A DNA stretch of 64,000 nucleotides from Corinectria fuckeliana (lineage: Eukaryota; Ascomycota; Sordariomycetes; Hypocreales; Nectriaceae): assembly GCA_019137255.1 (NCBI GenBank), contig WPDH01000114.1, positions 124,001 through 188,000 on the forward strand, written 5' to 3'. Position 1 is the first letter of the stretch. Each line of letters opens with the position of its first letter. Shown piece after piece: positions 32,967-42,075 of the stretch. A program made the translations under genes and the position numbers. The notes beneath the pieces are model-generated. The model made no database searches and was not told the origin of the DNA. It was given only the letters and a program-made list of their open reading frames with translations.

Positions 32967-34558
32967 ATGGCACCTAGATTCAGGTATATGCGTATGGATA
33001 TGGATGAGCTTGCTTGGGATCAGGCTGACAAAGGGTTTGATGAGTGGGAGAGGTCACTCCACAAGGCTGCTATTTACCGTGCAGTTGCAAGCTTCATTAG
33101 CAAGCACCGGCCCGGAAAGCCTGTCGAGCTTCATAAGCCGATTAGGGGTGGCTTCAATATTTTCTATCGCTTGGAGTATGAGGACGGATCTTCCACGGCT
33201 CTCAGGATCCCCTGCCCAAGTATGTGCTGTACCTGTTTGCTTGCTTTCTTTAATGTGCCATCGAACCCCCGCCCCCCCTCCAGCCATTCTTGGTAAGATA
33301 CTAACATGAACAAGGCGTCAAATTCCCTGACGAAAAGGTTCGTTATGAGGTGGCGACTATGCGGTATGTTGCTGCCAACACCACGATTCCGATTCCCGAA
33401 ATATACCACTGGGGAACTGCGGAAGAAAACCCGTTGGGCCTCGGGCCATTCATGATCATGGAGTACGTTGAACATGAGCGAACTCTGTCTCATGCTCTCA
33501 GCGACCCTTTGCTCGATCCCGCCGACTCCCACTCGCTGGATCCCAGCATTAGCGAACCGAAGCTTCAGTTTCTCTACAGGCAGATGGCGAACATCCTTCT
33601 CCAGCTGTCTACTCTGTCCTTTTCCCGCATCGGGTCCTTGGTCCAGGACAAGGGAGGCCAGTTTTCCGTTTCCGGAAGACCACTAATACAAAACATGAAT
33701 TCTATTCTTGAGTTCACGGATTCTCCTGCCTGTCTCCTCCCAGCCGATGGATTTGCCACGTCTGACGAGTGGTATTCTGCCATGGCTGATATGCACCTCG
33801 TTCAGCTAACATTTCAACACAACAATGCTGTTGATGATGAGGGTGATGCACATGATAAGTACGTTGCTCGCCAACTGTTTCGGAAACTCGCATCTGATGG
33901 GCGGCTGGCCTCTGGATTCAACTCTCAGGGAGGGAAGGGTCGTGGGTCCACCTTTCGGCTCTTCTCCGAGGATCTACGGCCATCTAATGTTCTCATTGAT
34001 AAGGACAACAAAGTCGTTGGCGTTATTGACTGGGAATTTGCGTACGTTGCCCCAGCCCAGTTCTCCTTTGATCCTCCCTGGTGGCTCCTCTTGAAATGTC
34101 CTGAATACTGGGAGGATGGGTATGAGGATTGGATGGAGGCCTATGAGCCTCGTTTCCAGACTTTTCTTTCTGTCCTGGAAGAGGAAGAGAAGAAGCTGCG
34201 GGCGGAGGACAAAGTAGAGGATGGTCTCACAGGTCTCTCCATCTCGGATGACGAGAGCTTGTCTCTCTCGCAGCAGATGCGAGGAAATTGGGAGAGCAAG
34301 TCCTGGATGATTCGCTATGCATCAAGGAACAGCTGGGCTTTCGACTTCCTCTTCTGGAGATATCTGGATCCGAGGTTCTTTGGCGAAAACGACAATGAAG
34401 ATGCCGATCACCACGCAAGGCTCTCTCTTCTTAGCCGGCAGCAGACCGATGCAATGGAACCTTTCGTTAAGCGTAAGATGGAGCAGAGCAAGGAACCTAT
34501 TTTGGTTCAGTGGAATGATGAGGATGCGAAAGCTGAACTGAGCAAGGTTATGTTGTAA
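32967..34558 (+). CDS. Aminoglycoside phosphotransferase (APH)-like kinase family protein
   Basis: Two exons (32967-33219, 33315-34558) give 498 residues. The start is the ATG of MAPRFRYMRMDMDELAWD; the frame above it has only TTG. Residues about 45-85 form the small lobe (IRGGFNIFYRLEYEDGSSTALRIPCP). The catalytic loop reads FSEDLRPSNVLID: Asp and Asn of the HxDxxxxN motif are present but the His is Ser. The metal motif is VIDWEFAYVAP. This is the common fungal APH/phosphotransferase-enzyme family, whose members rarely have known substrates, so no antibiotic role is implied. A Glu-rich segment (LEEEEKKLRAEDKVEDG) interrupts the C-terminal lobe. Confidence 0.82.
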
Positions 34559-35446
34559 ATAGAATGTCGAAAAGTTGACTTAATGATGCTGCATGAAATA
34601 CAGCTTGATGGCCCTCTTCGTCTGCGCTCCGCTGCCGGTCCAACAGTCGGTTGGCATAGTCGAGAAAGCTTTCCGTGCATACGCGTCTTGCCAGACCCCG
34701 TTGCGAGATTGCCGGCGACCTGCTTACCGTGGGATTGTCGTTGGGATTCCCTCCAGCTGACTGGGACGCGTAATAGCAACTCTGAAGAAGGCGACTCATT
34801 TCGCGCCAAGCCTCAGTCATCTGTTGTCTAGTGGGCGAAGCTTCTTACTTTTAAGCAGCCGAATTGCTTTTAGTATTGAAATTACTGATTGTTTGGGTCT
34901 TGGCGGTTGAGAGACGTGGGCATAAGCCACAGACAAGTCATAGCATACTTAGCGGGCGTGGTTGTGTAGATCTGGTGCCTCGGCCTCGCTACTTTGAGAT
35001 GGTCTAACATGCTGAGATTTCTCTTGATAAGGAAACCATTGGAGAGAGAAAAGGGACATCTACAGATTTGAGACTTACAGGAGTACAGACTTATTCCCGC
35101 CACATCTTTTGGATGGATGATAAAGAGGACGAGAGGGCACCTGCACAGCCACGATATTCGCGGATTTCTTCTGTGGCGCAGCAGCCAATGACGTACCGGG
35201 ATGACAGGGTAGTTGCCTAGCACCCCACTAAAAAGAGCTGCTCCCAATGCGCCGAGCCAGCCACGCAACGGAGGCAACTTCGTACACACGTACAGTAGCT
35301 TGGCCAAATCGCAGCCTACACGTCATTGAGTGAGTAGGTACGAATATAAAGCTGGCTGACAAAGGCTACAGCCTGCTTTTCACTTCCTTTCCCTCCCGCT
35401 TCCGTTACTACTTTCCCCTCCACATCTCACACTTCGTCGCGATAGC
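34559..35446. other. Intergenic region upstream of the dynamin gene
   Basis: About 0.9 kb with no gene. The right end is a CT-rich leader (35380-35440) preceded by a TATAAA at 35345. Confidence 0.55.
35345..35350 (+). promoter_or_regulatory. TATA box of the dynamin-family gene
   Basis: TATAAA lies 102 bases before the ATG at 35447, followed by a pyrimidine-rich stretch typical of fungal transcription starts. Confidence 0.45.
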
Positions 35447-38089
35447 ATGGGCTCTCTGTTCGTCGTCCCGCCCGATCACGTCCAACCCCCCATCTCCCGC
35501 CGAGCTGTCGCTGACCCTGACACCAGGCGCGAAATGCCCCATTCAATCGAGTCCTCCCTGGAGACCCAGGGCCTGGCTAACGAGCAGCGCGGCCTCCTGG
35601 ACCTCGTCGACAAGCTCCAGTTCGCCCAGCTCGACAACATCAAGCTCCCCCAGATCGTCGTCGTCGGCGACCAGTCCGCTGGAAAGAGCTCCGTCCTCGA
35701 AGCCATCAGCGGCACCCCTTTTCCCCGCGATGCCGGCGCCTGTACTCGTTTTGCGACCGAGATCCGCCTGCGCAGAGCCAAGGAGACCAAGCTGAAGGTG
35801 TCCATCATCCCCGACAAGACCCGCCCCTACCATGAGCAAAGCCGACTGCTGCAGTATGGCGGCGACGTCACAGGCGACACCTCGTTCGAAACTATGATGC
35901 GCGATGCTACCGAGCTTATCGCCCCTCGAAACGTGCCAGGCAGATTCGCTGCGCGAGACATTCTAGTCGTTGAGAAAAGTGCCCCCGACATGCCGCTGCT
36001 TACTCTCGTCGATCTGCCCGGCTTGGTTCGAATAGCCAATCGCGACCAGAGTGAGTCGGATGTAGCTACTTTAGATGCAATTTCCGATCGATACATGAAG
36101 AGTCCGCGAACCATCATCCTGGCCGTCGTTGGTGGCAACAATGACTACGTCCAAGCACCCATCCTCAAGAAGGCCCGACAGTTCGACCCTTCCGGATCTC
36201 GCACCATTGGTGTCCTGACTAAAGTCGATTTAATCAAGGGGCTAGGCTTGGAACAAAAGTTCCTAGACCTCTTGTCCCAGAAAGACAAGGAGAACAACTT
36301 CAAACTCGGCTGGTACGCTCTTTTGAACCCCGGCCCCAACGAGCGCATGCTGTCAGCCTCGGAACGAAATCAGAAAGAAGCCGAGTTCTTCACTCAGGGC
36401 AAATGGGCTCAACTACCACCCCAGATGTGGGGCGTCGACGCTCTTCGCCAGAAGCTCAGCACTCAGCTCCAGCGACACATTGGCAAGCATGTCAAGACGC
36501 TGCGGCGACAGATTCAAGAGGCCCTGGAGGGCTGCGAGGCCCAGCTCAAGGCCATGGGCGCTGGAAAGGACACTGTCGAGGAAATGAGATTCGAGATGGG
36601 CGAGCTTTTTACGGCCTCCAACAACCTCGTCACCCCCGCTGTCAATGGAAACTACAAGAACCCTTTTGGGGACAACTTCTTCGCTCGGCAGTCTAGCCCC
36701 AAGGGAACCCCCTCTCAGAAACTTCGTGCCCGCGTCCGTGAGGAGAGCGAGCGGTTTGCTCGACGGTTCCGTCAGCATGGCCGTAGGGTTACGTTTCAGA
36801 AGAATTCCCCTGACGGTGCTACCCCTGCCGCTGCCAATCTTCCTGCAGCAGGCCTTGTGGGCGACCGTTCCAAGAAAGAGTTCGCCGAGTTGGAGGTTGA
36901 GCCGCTGCTTCGACAGATCCGCGGTAACGAACTTCCACTCGACTCCAACCCCCGGGCGCCTTACATTCTGTTCCAAGATTACTCGGCGAACTGGCCTGTC
37001 CTAGCTCGAGCATACAAGGACAACCTCGGAGTTATTTGCCAAGAGTTCCTTGGCGACGTTATTGAACATGTCTGGCCTATGCGGATGCGCGACCCTCTCC
37101 GCATGCATTTCCTTGAGGTGCAGATGAACGACTTGATGGAGAGTGCCGATAAAGAACTTGGCCGCCTGACCGATGACATGGAGCTTGAGGTCCAGCCCTT
37201 TGACCCTGAGTATGAGGATCGTCTGAGGAAGTGGCGCGCTGAGGCGACGGAGAATGGCGGAACATACAGCGAGGCCGAGGAGGTCTTGGAGAAGATGCTC
37301 ATCTACTACGACCTCACGGCACGCATATTCACTCGCAACGTCATCACCCAGGTTGTTGAGCGCCATCTGCTCTTGGGAATGCTCCGCCTGTTCAATCCTA
37401 TTGAGATCCTGCGGATGCGCGACGATACCATCGAGGCCATCGCCGCCGAGAACAAGGAGACCCGCGACCGTCGCAAGACGCTTCAGTTGCAGAAGAAGGC
37501 AATCGAAGAGGCTAGAAGCATCTGTGCTGGCCTCGCTATGCGAAGCGAGCTGAGAGTCTACGACGATGATCTTGATGAAGATTCCGCCACGGACGACGAT
37601 GAGCAGTCTACTGGAGACACCAGCCGCCGTCAGTCCGTTGTGCCACCGCCGGTGGAGACTCAGAAACCAACTCAGCAGCCCGCACGCTCTCACGATTCCG
37701 TCCGACGTCCTGTTCGTGACCCCCGTGAGGAGCGCTCGAGCCGCACACCAGCCGCTCCTCAGGACTCTTACCAGAGCAACCCCTACCGACAGGAAGCCAG
37801 CCAAAGACAAGAGCCTCAACGACAGGAATCTTCTCAGCGTCAGGAAACCAACCAACGCCAAGATCCAAGGGACTGGGAACCCTCATACCCTGCCCCTCCC
37901 AAGGAGCAGCCGCACCAGCCTCCTCCCCCGCCGCCACGACCCCAGAAGGTAGGCCTGGGCGACGCGGAGGCTTACTACGAGAACGCGGGGCGAACCGACT
38001 CGTACTCGAACAGCCCTGGGCGGGATACGCGAAGAGAGAGTGCTAGACATAGACTGGCGAATGCCATGAGACTGGGTCCGCAGAATTAG
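35447..38089 (+). CDS. Dynamin-family large GTPase (fungal Mx-like)
   Basis: A single exon of 880 residues. The GTPase domain (about 50-340) has G1 GDQSAGKSS near residue 75, G2 region around ACTRFATEI, G3 DLPG and G4 TKVD, all intact. The middle/stalk region follows, with DYSANWPVLARAYKDNLG and EHVWPMRMRDPLRMHF, and a GED-like segment with MLIYYDLTARIFTRNVITQV near 640. There is no PH domain. The last 150 residues are disordered: acidic, then repeats of RQE/SQRQE, then poly-Pro. This layout fits the fungal dynamin-like GTPases related to Mx/Vps1-type proteins that lack a defined role; membrane remodelling is inferred from the family. It is not the canonical Vps1 or Dnm1 by its C-terminal tail. 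Confidence 0.85.
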   Translation: MGSLFVVPPDHVQPPISRRAVADPDTRREMPHSIESSLETQGLANEQRGLLDLVDKLQFAQLDNIKLPQIVVVGDQSAGKSSVLEAISGTPFPRDAGACTRFATEIRLRRAKETKLKVSIIPDKTRPYHEQSRLLQYGGDVTGDTSFETMMRDATELIAPRNVPGRFAARDILVVEKSAPDMPLLTLVDLPGLVRIANRDQSESDVATLDAISDRYMKSPRTIILAVVGGNNDYVQAPILKKARQFDPSGSRTIGVLTKVDLIKGLGLEQKFLDLLSQKDKENNFKLGWYALLNPGPNERMLSASERNQKEAEFFTQGKWAQLPPQMWGVDALRQKLSTQLQRHIGKHVKTLRRQIQEALEGCEAQLKAMGAGKDTVEEMRFEMGELFTASNNLVTPAVNGNYKNPFGDNFFARQSSPKGTPSQKLRARVREESERFARRFRQHGRRVTFQKNSPDGATPAAANLPAAGLVGDRSKKEFAELEVEPLLRQIRGNELPLDSNPRAPYILFQDYSANWPVLARAYKDNLGVICQEFLGDVIEHVWPMRMRDPLRMHFLEVQMNDLMESADKELGRLTDDMELEVQPFDPEYEDRLRKWRAEATENGGTYSEAEEVLEKMLIYYDLTARIFTRNVITQVVERHLLLGMLRLFNPIEILRMRDDTIEAIAAENKETRDRRKTLQLQKKAIEEARSICAGLAMRSELRVYDDDLDEDSATDDDEQSTGDTSRRQSVVPPPVETQKPTQQPARSHDSVRRPVRDPREERSSRTPAAPQDSYQSNPYRQEASQRQEPQRQESSQRQETNQRQDPRDWEPSYPAPPKEQPHQPPPPPPRPQKVGLGDAEAYYENAGRTDSYSNSPGRDTRRESARHRLANAMRLGPQN

Positions 38090-38774
38090 GCTTTTGGGCG
38101 TACTGTGTCGAATGCCTGAGAAGACTGACGGCTGGCGTTTGAGAGAAGGACTTGTTTGTTTTGCTAAGCGTCGTTATGATTGGGACTGGTATACGAAAGG
38201 GGATGCCTTACATGTACTATAGAGAAATATTCCCCGCAAATTGAAATGATACACCACTTTCGTTCAAGCCATGTACCTGGTGATATGTCAGATGGGATGC
38301 GCTGGAACTTATCGTTTCGGATCTCTCAGCCATTATGTACTCCTCGACATAATATATGGTCGTTCCAAAGTCGCTGGAAGTCTTGCTGTCTAAGTACCCG
38401 TCGCGGGGGTAGCGCCATCCGTTCTCCACATGTTCGGGTACCGGACGGGTATTGAAACCCCCGAACTTGGCGGGCGGCATTCGTCGCCGCTCTCGGTCCG
38501 CAAGTTTCGGGCCCGGAGGCTGCACGAGTTCGGGAAGTAGAATGTCCCGACTCGGCAAGTTGACGCTCGCAGCCCATATATCTGGACTTTTGCCTGGACG
38601 GCTTGAAAGATAGATACACGTACTTATAGCACTCTATGGTTTCCTTGACTCCTTGCTCTTGCCTGTATTCTCCATGATTCTTGAACGACGTGATCCTAAG
38701 CTAAGCCGTCCGTACATACTTGCTCTTTTCCAGCCAATTGACCTGAGCTATACAGCACCTTGGAAGCCAAAACC
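38090..38774. other. Intergenic, about 0.7 kb
   Basis: Terminator side of the dynamin gene and promoter of the FAD hydroxylase. No coding or repeat signal is supported. Confidence 0.55.
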
Positions 38775-40325
38775 ATGACCAAGCTCTACGATGTCATCAT
38801 TGCAGGTGCAGGGCCCGTCGGCCTCTTCCTAGCCTGTGAACTCGCTCTGGCGCGCGCCTCGGTGCTCGTCCTGGAGCGAGATGCCAAGGCCGAGTCGCCG
38901 TGGAAGAGCTTGCCGCTAGGCCGGCGAGGCCTGAACACGCTGTCGATCGAGGCGCTCTACCGCCGCGGGCTATTGAGCCAGTTCTTCGACCCCGTCGAGC
39001 GCCCGAGCCGCCTTCCGAAGACGCCCGGGTTCCAGTTCGGCGGTCACTTTGCCGGCATCATGCTCAACGCCAATCGACTCGAGTTGGACCGGTGGAAATA
39101 CCGTCTCCCGGGACCAGCTTTGGTTCCTGGGCGTACCACCATTGAGCGCATGGAGACGACCCTGGCCGAGCGTGCTGAGAGCTTGGGTGTCACGGTCCTC
39201 AGGGGGAGCGGCGTGACGAGAATCGCCGCGCAAGACGACGATAGTGTCACGGTGGAGGCTGGAGAGAGCAAACACTTCCGCGGCAAGTGGCTCGTTGGAT
39301 GCGACGGCGGACGGAGCGTGGTTCGCAAAGCCGCGGGATTCGACTTCGTCGGAACAGAGGCCAAGTTCACTGGCTACGCGGTCCACTGCGACTTTGACCG
39401 CCCCGAGAAGCTGAAGCCCGGGTTCCACGTTACGAAAACAGGCATGTACATTATCGCGCCCGACTCTTTGTATCTGGTGGATTTTGACAGCGCCGCCTTC
39501 GACCGCACGCAAGACATCACGAGGGAGCACCTCCAAGACGTCCTGACCCGTGTAAGTGGCGTCACCGACGTGAACATCACCACGGTCCACCTCGCCTCCA
39601 CCTTCACCGACCGAGCCAAGCAGACGACAGCCTACCGCAAGGGCCGGGTCCTGCTCGCCGGCGACGCGGCGCACCTCCACAGCCCGCTCGGGGCCCAGGG
39701 GCTGAATGCCGGGGTGGGCGACGCCATGAATCTAGGCTGGAAGCTGGCCGCCACGCTTCGACGGGAGGCCGAGTCTGGAGCGGCTCCGGCAGACCTAACG
39801 CTGCTCGACACGTACGAAAGCGAGCGGCGCCCCGTCGGAGCCTGGGTGCTGGACTGGACGCGCGCGCAGATCTCGACGATAGAGCCCGGTCCGTACGGCG
39901 CGGCCGTCCAGGCGCTCGTCCGCGACCTGATCGACACGGCCGACGGCACCAACCACTTCATCGACCGCGTCTGGGGCCTGTCGCAGCGGTACAGCCTCGG
40001 CGACGGCGAGGCGCACGCGCATCCGCTTGTCGGGTGCAGCGCGCCTGATTTCGAGCTGGGAGACGGATCGAGGCTGGGCTCTAAGCTGGAGGGCGGGCGG
40101 GGACTGCTCGTGGATTTCGAGTACCACGCGGCTCTCAAGGGACTAGTCGGTTTGGAGAAGTACAAGGCCAGAGTTGACTACGTTGGGACGAGCGCAAAGG
40201 ACCAGCTTGGCCTTTGCGCTCTTTTGGTCCGGCCTGACGGCGTCGTGGCCTGGGTGGTGGAAGACGATGTGAAGCCTGATGTAGATGCGGCGAAGGAAGC
40301 ACTAGACCAGTGGTTTGGGTTCTAA
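38775..40325 (+). CDS. FAD-dependent aromatic ring hydroxylase (PHBH fold)
   Basis: A single exon of 516 residues; the ATG at 38775 (MTKLYDVIIAGAGPVGLFLA) is used, since the frame upstream opens with TTG. The FAD fingerprint GAGPVGLFLACELA is at residues about 10-23, the DG motif WLVGCDGGRSVVRKAAG near 175 and the GD motif LLAGDAAHLHSPLGAQGLNA near 290. A C-terminal thioredoxin-like tail (LLVDFEYHAAL.. ALLVRPDGVVAWV) places it with the pentachlorophenol monooxygenase/RdmE-type group. These NAD(P)H-dependent enzymes hydroxylate phenols or polyketide rings. The substrate is unknown. It lies 9 kb from the protocatechuate-producing qut cluster, but no operon-like link is visible. Confidence 0.85.
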   Translation: MTKLYDVIIAGAGPVGLFLACELALARASVLVLERDAKAESPWKSLPLGRRGLNTLSIEALYRRGLLSQFFDPVERPSRLPKTPGFQFGGHFAGIMLNANRLELDRWKYRLPGPALVPGRTTIERMETTLAERAESLGVTVLRGSGVTRIAAQDDDSVTVEAGESKHFRGKWLVGCDGGRSVVRKAAGFDFVGTEAKFTGYAVHCDFDRPEKLKPGFHVTKTGMYIIAPDSLYLVDFDSAAFDRTQDITREHLQDVLTRVSGVTDVNITTVHLASTFTDRAKQTTAYRKGRVLLAGDAAHLHSPLGAQGLNAGVGDAMNLGWKLAATLRREAESGAAPADLTLLDTYESERRPVGAWVLDWTRAQISTIEPGPYGAAVQALVRDLIDTADGTNHFIDRVWGLSQRYSLGDGEAHAHPLVGCSAPDFELGDGSRLGSKLEGGRGLLVDFEYHAALKGLVGLEKYKARVDYVGTSAKDQLGLCALLVRPDGVVAWVVEDDVKPDVDAAKEALDQWFGF

Positions 40326-40759
40326 ACAGAGCAATTAGTATGATAACATAAACGGAGTTTATCTATGTACTATCTCTTAGTGAAGTACTTGCTCTTATAG
40401 GAGCAGATCTGACAATGGGAAATAACAAGGAAGTGGAGAGCGAATAGAAAAATAAACAAGCACAAAACAAAGCCTTTCCCCTATGCCTAGATGCCTATCA
40501 CGCCTGATACTCCTTCCTTGCGAAACTCCTCCCCGTGAAGACTGCAGGCCTCAGTGGGCGCTCCCGATGCAACACCGCTGGGGGCCGCTGGCTGCCGCAA
40601 TCATCTGGATCTTTGTCTTGTTTGACCATCTGTGTCGAGCGTTGACATCCTCCTCGTTGTTAAGCGCGGGAAGATTTTTTGGGGGAGGCAAGGCGAGGCG
40701 TCTTTTGGAAGGCGTTTCTTCATTGGTGTTTGGAACGGGTTGTCTGGTGAAGACCTCTC
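40326..40759. other. Convergent intergenic, 434 bases
   Basis: Lies between the 3' ends of the FAD hydroxylase and the unrecognised ORF. Nothing is seen in it. Confidence 0.55.
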
Positions 40760-41545
40760 CTAAAGACGTTTGGCCGCGGGCTCGTTCTCGATGAGTCGGA
40801 CTGATTCCCTAAGGATGGATCCCAAGACTGGAAGCTTGCGTTCTTTGGAGATGGGGAAATTCTTCCGGGCAAATTCCAGGAACTCGACCGCGGCGTCGCG
40901 GCCGCCTGTCTCGTCGAGAAAGGTGGCAGCATCCTTGGCGAGTCGCCGGGCGTCGGCCTCGGTCTTTCCATCGGCGACTATCTGCAGTAGTTCGATGGCG
41001 AGGGCGCTAATCTCGGCTTGTCCGACGATGGTGCCGTTGATGTTGGCGCGATCGATGCGTCTAATCCCGGTCATCTTGTCGAGTGCCGTTATGATGGTGT
41101 TTTCGTCGCAGGCAACTTGCCCGGTAGAGCTCTGTGCCGTGGAGCCTTGGGAATAGGTGCGGACTGGTGTACGCGGAGATGGCGTCTCATGCTCTGGTGA
41201 GTTTGCCGTTAAGGTTGGGTTCCCTGGGTAATATCGAGCGTTGGTACGGTCAGAATAACCGGACGTGGGGTTGTATCCTTGACCGCGGGCAACGGAACGG
41301 TAGTCCTTGATGAGCTCAGGGTTGTCGCGTGCCCAATTGGTGAAGTGCTGACTTTTCTCTCGAGACTTGATGGCGGCTTCGTTGCCAAAGAGTTCAAGTG
41401 CCCGAATGTAGCCGTTGTAGCTCAGATAGGCGTTCTTCTTGGCGAGAGGTTTAGAGAAGGAATGTCGGTACGTTGTGTCATGCGAGGGTTGTTTGCTAGT
41501 GCATGGGGTGATGCTAAAAAAATCACTGCTGTTTGGGCGAGGCAT
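40760..41545 (-). CDS. Unrecognised protein
   Basis: An intronless frame of 261 residues from an ATG at 41545. I do not recognise a family. Residues about 35-90 (LAKKNAYLSYNGYIRALELF, then HFTNWARDNPELIKDYRSVA) look like one folded helical segment. A Ser/Thr/Pro-rich linker (about 90-145) follows, then a second helical, charged segment with TALDKMTGIRRIDRANINGT and ARRLAKDAATFLDETGGRDA. No signal peptide or membrane segment is visible. The start codon lies 152 bases from the 5' LTR of the copia element, so the promoter has been cut by the insertion. Confidence 0.6.
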   Translation of the reverse strand: MPRPNSSDFFSITPCTSKQPSHDTTYRHSFSKPLAKKNAYLSYNGYIRALELFGNEAAIKSREKSQHFTNWARDNPELIKDYRSVARGQGYNPTSGYSDRTNARYYPGNPTLTANSPEHETPSPRTPVRTYSQGSTAQSSTGQVACDENTIITALDKMTGIRRIDRANINGTIVGQAEISALAIELLQIVADGKTEADARRLAKDAATFLDETGGRDAAVEFLEFARKNFPISKERKLPVLGSILRESVRLIENEPAAKRL

Positions 41546-41626
41546 TGCGGCGTGTTGTGACGGGAGAAAAAGAGCAGTGATATTCTTGGGTCGCGATCTT
41601 GTTGTTTACTTTGCTATGTTTCGGCG

Positions 41627-41655
41627 GCAGCTGGCGGCAGCTGTCGGCAGCTGTT
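41627..41655. repeat. 10-bp tandem repeat, about 3 copies
   Basis: CGGCAGCTGG-type unit repeated three times with one change, in the remaining promoter of the unrecognised protein just left of the retroelement. Confidence 0.7.
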
Positions 41656-41697
41656 CAAAGTGAGGAGTGTCTATCGCCTGCGCTATTAATGTGAGGC

Positions 41698-41865
41698 TGT
41701 TGGTGGTAGGACCACTAGTCAGGCCCGCTATCGGGCACCGTCCACATTTCTGCCTTAGATGCTAGGCATCTAGCGACAACGGCGATCCCCTTGGGGACTC
41801 ACCGTTCCGCCCCCTTTTTCCTAGCTTAGTACAGTTACACATAATACACGCAAGTCACATCAATA
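41698..41865 (+). repeat. 5' LTR of the copia element
   Basis: Begins TGTTGGTGGTAGG and ends CACATCAATA. The end reads AATA where AACA would complete the inverted TGTT..AACA termini, a change in a CpA context. Confidence 0.92.
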
Positions 41866-41882
41866 GTTATAAGCCCGGCAGC
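41866..41882 (+). promoter_or_regulatory. Candidate primer-binding site
   Basis: GTTATAAGCCCGGCAGC starts at the base after the LTR. It is close to the complement of the anticodon stem-loop of tRNA-Met(CAT) (GTTATGAGCCC..), which suggests copia-style half-tRNA priming; the one mismatch in the loop is TG to TA. Confidence 0.5.
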
Positions 41883-42075
41883 AACTTTTTAAGTGAATTC
41901 CAGCCTTTAGTATCAATCTAGCATTATCTTCAACATCAGGAAAAGACCTACAAGCAACCAATTCCTCCCCTAGCCGAGCAATTGCCCGCCGAGGCCTACA
42001 AATTCCGATTTGAGCGATTTACACGATCTGAAGCTATTCACCCACCAAGTACCTAGCGCACCTTCGGCCACCGAT

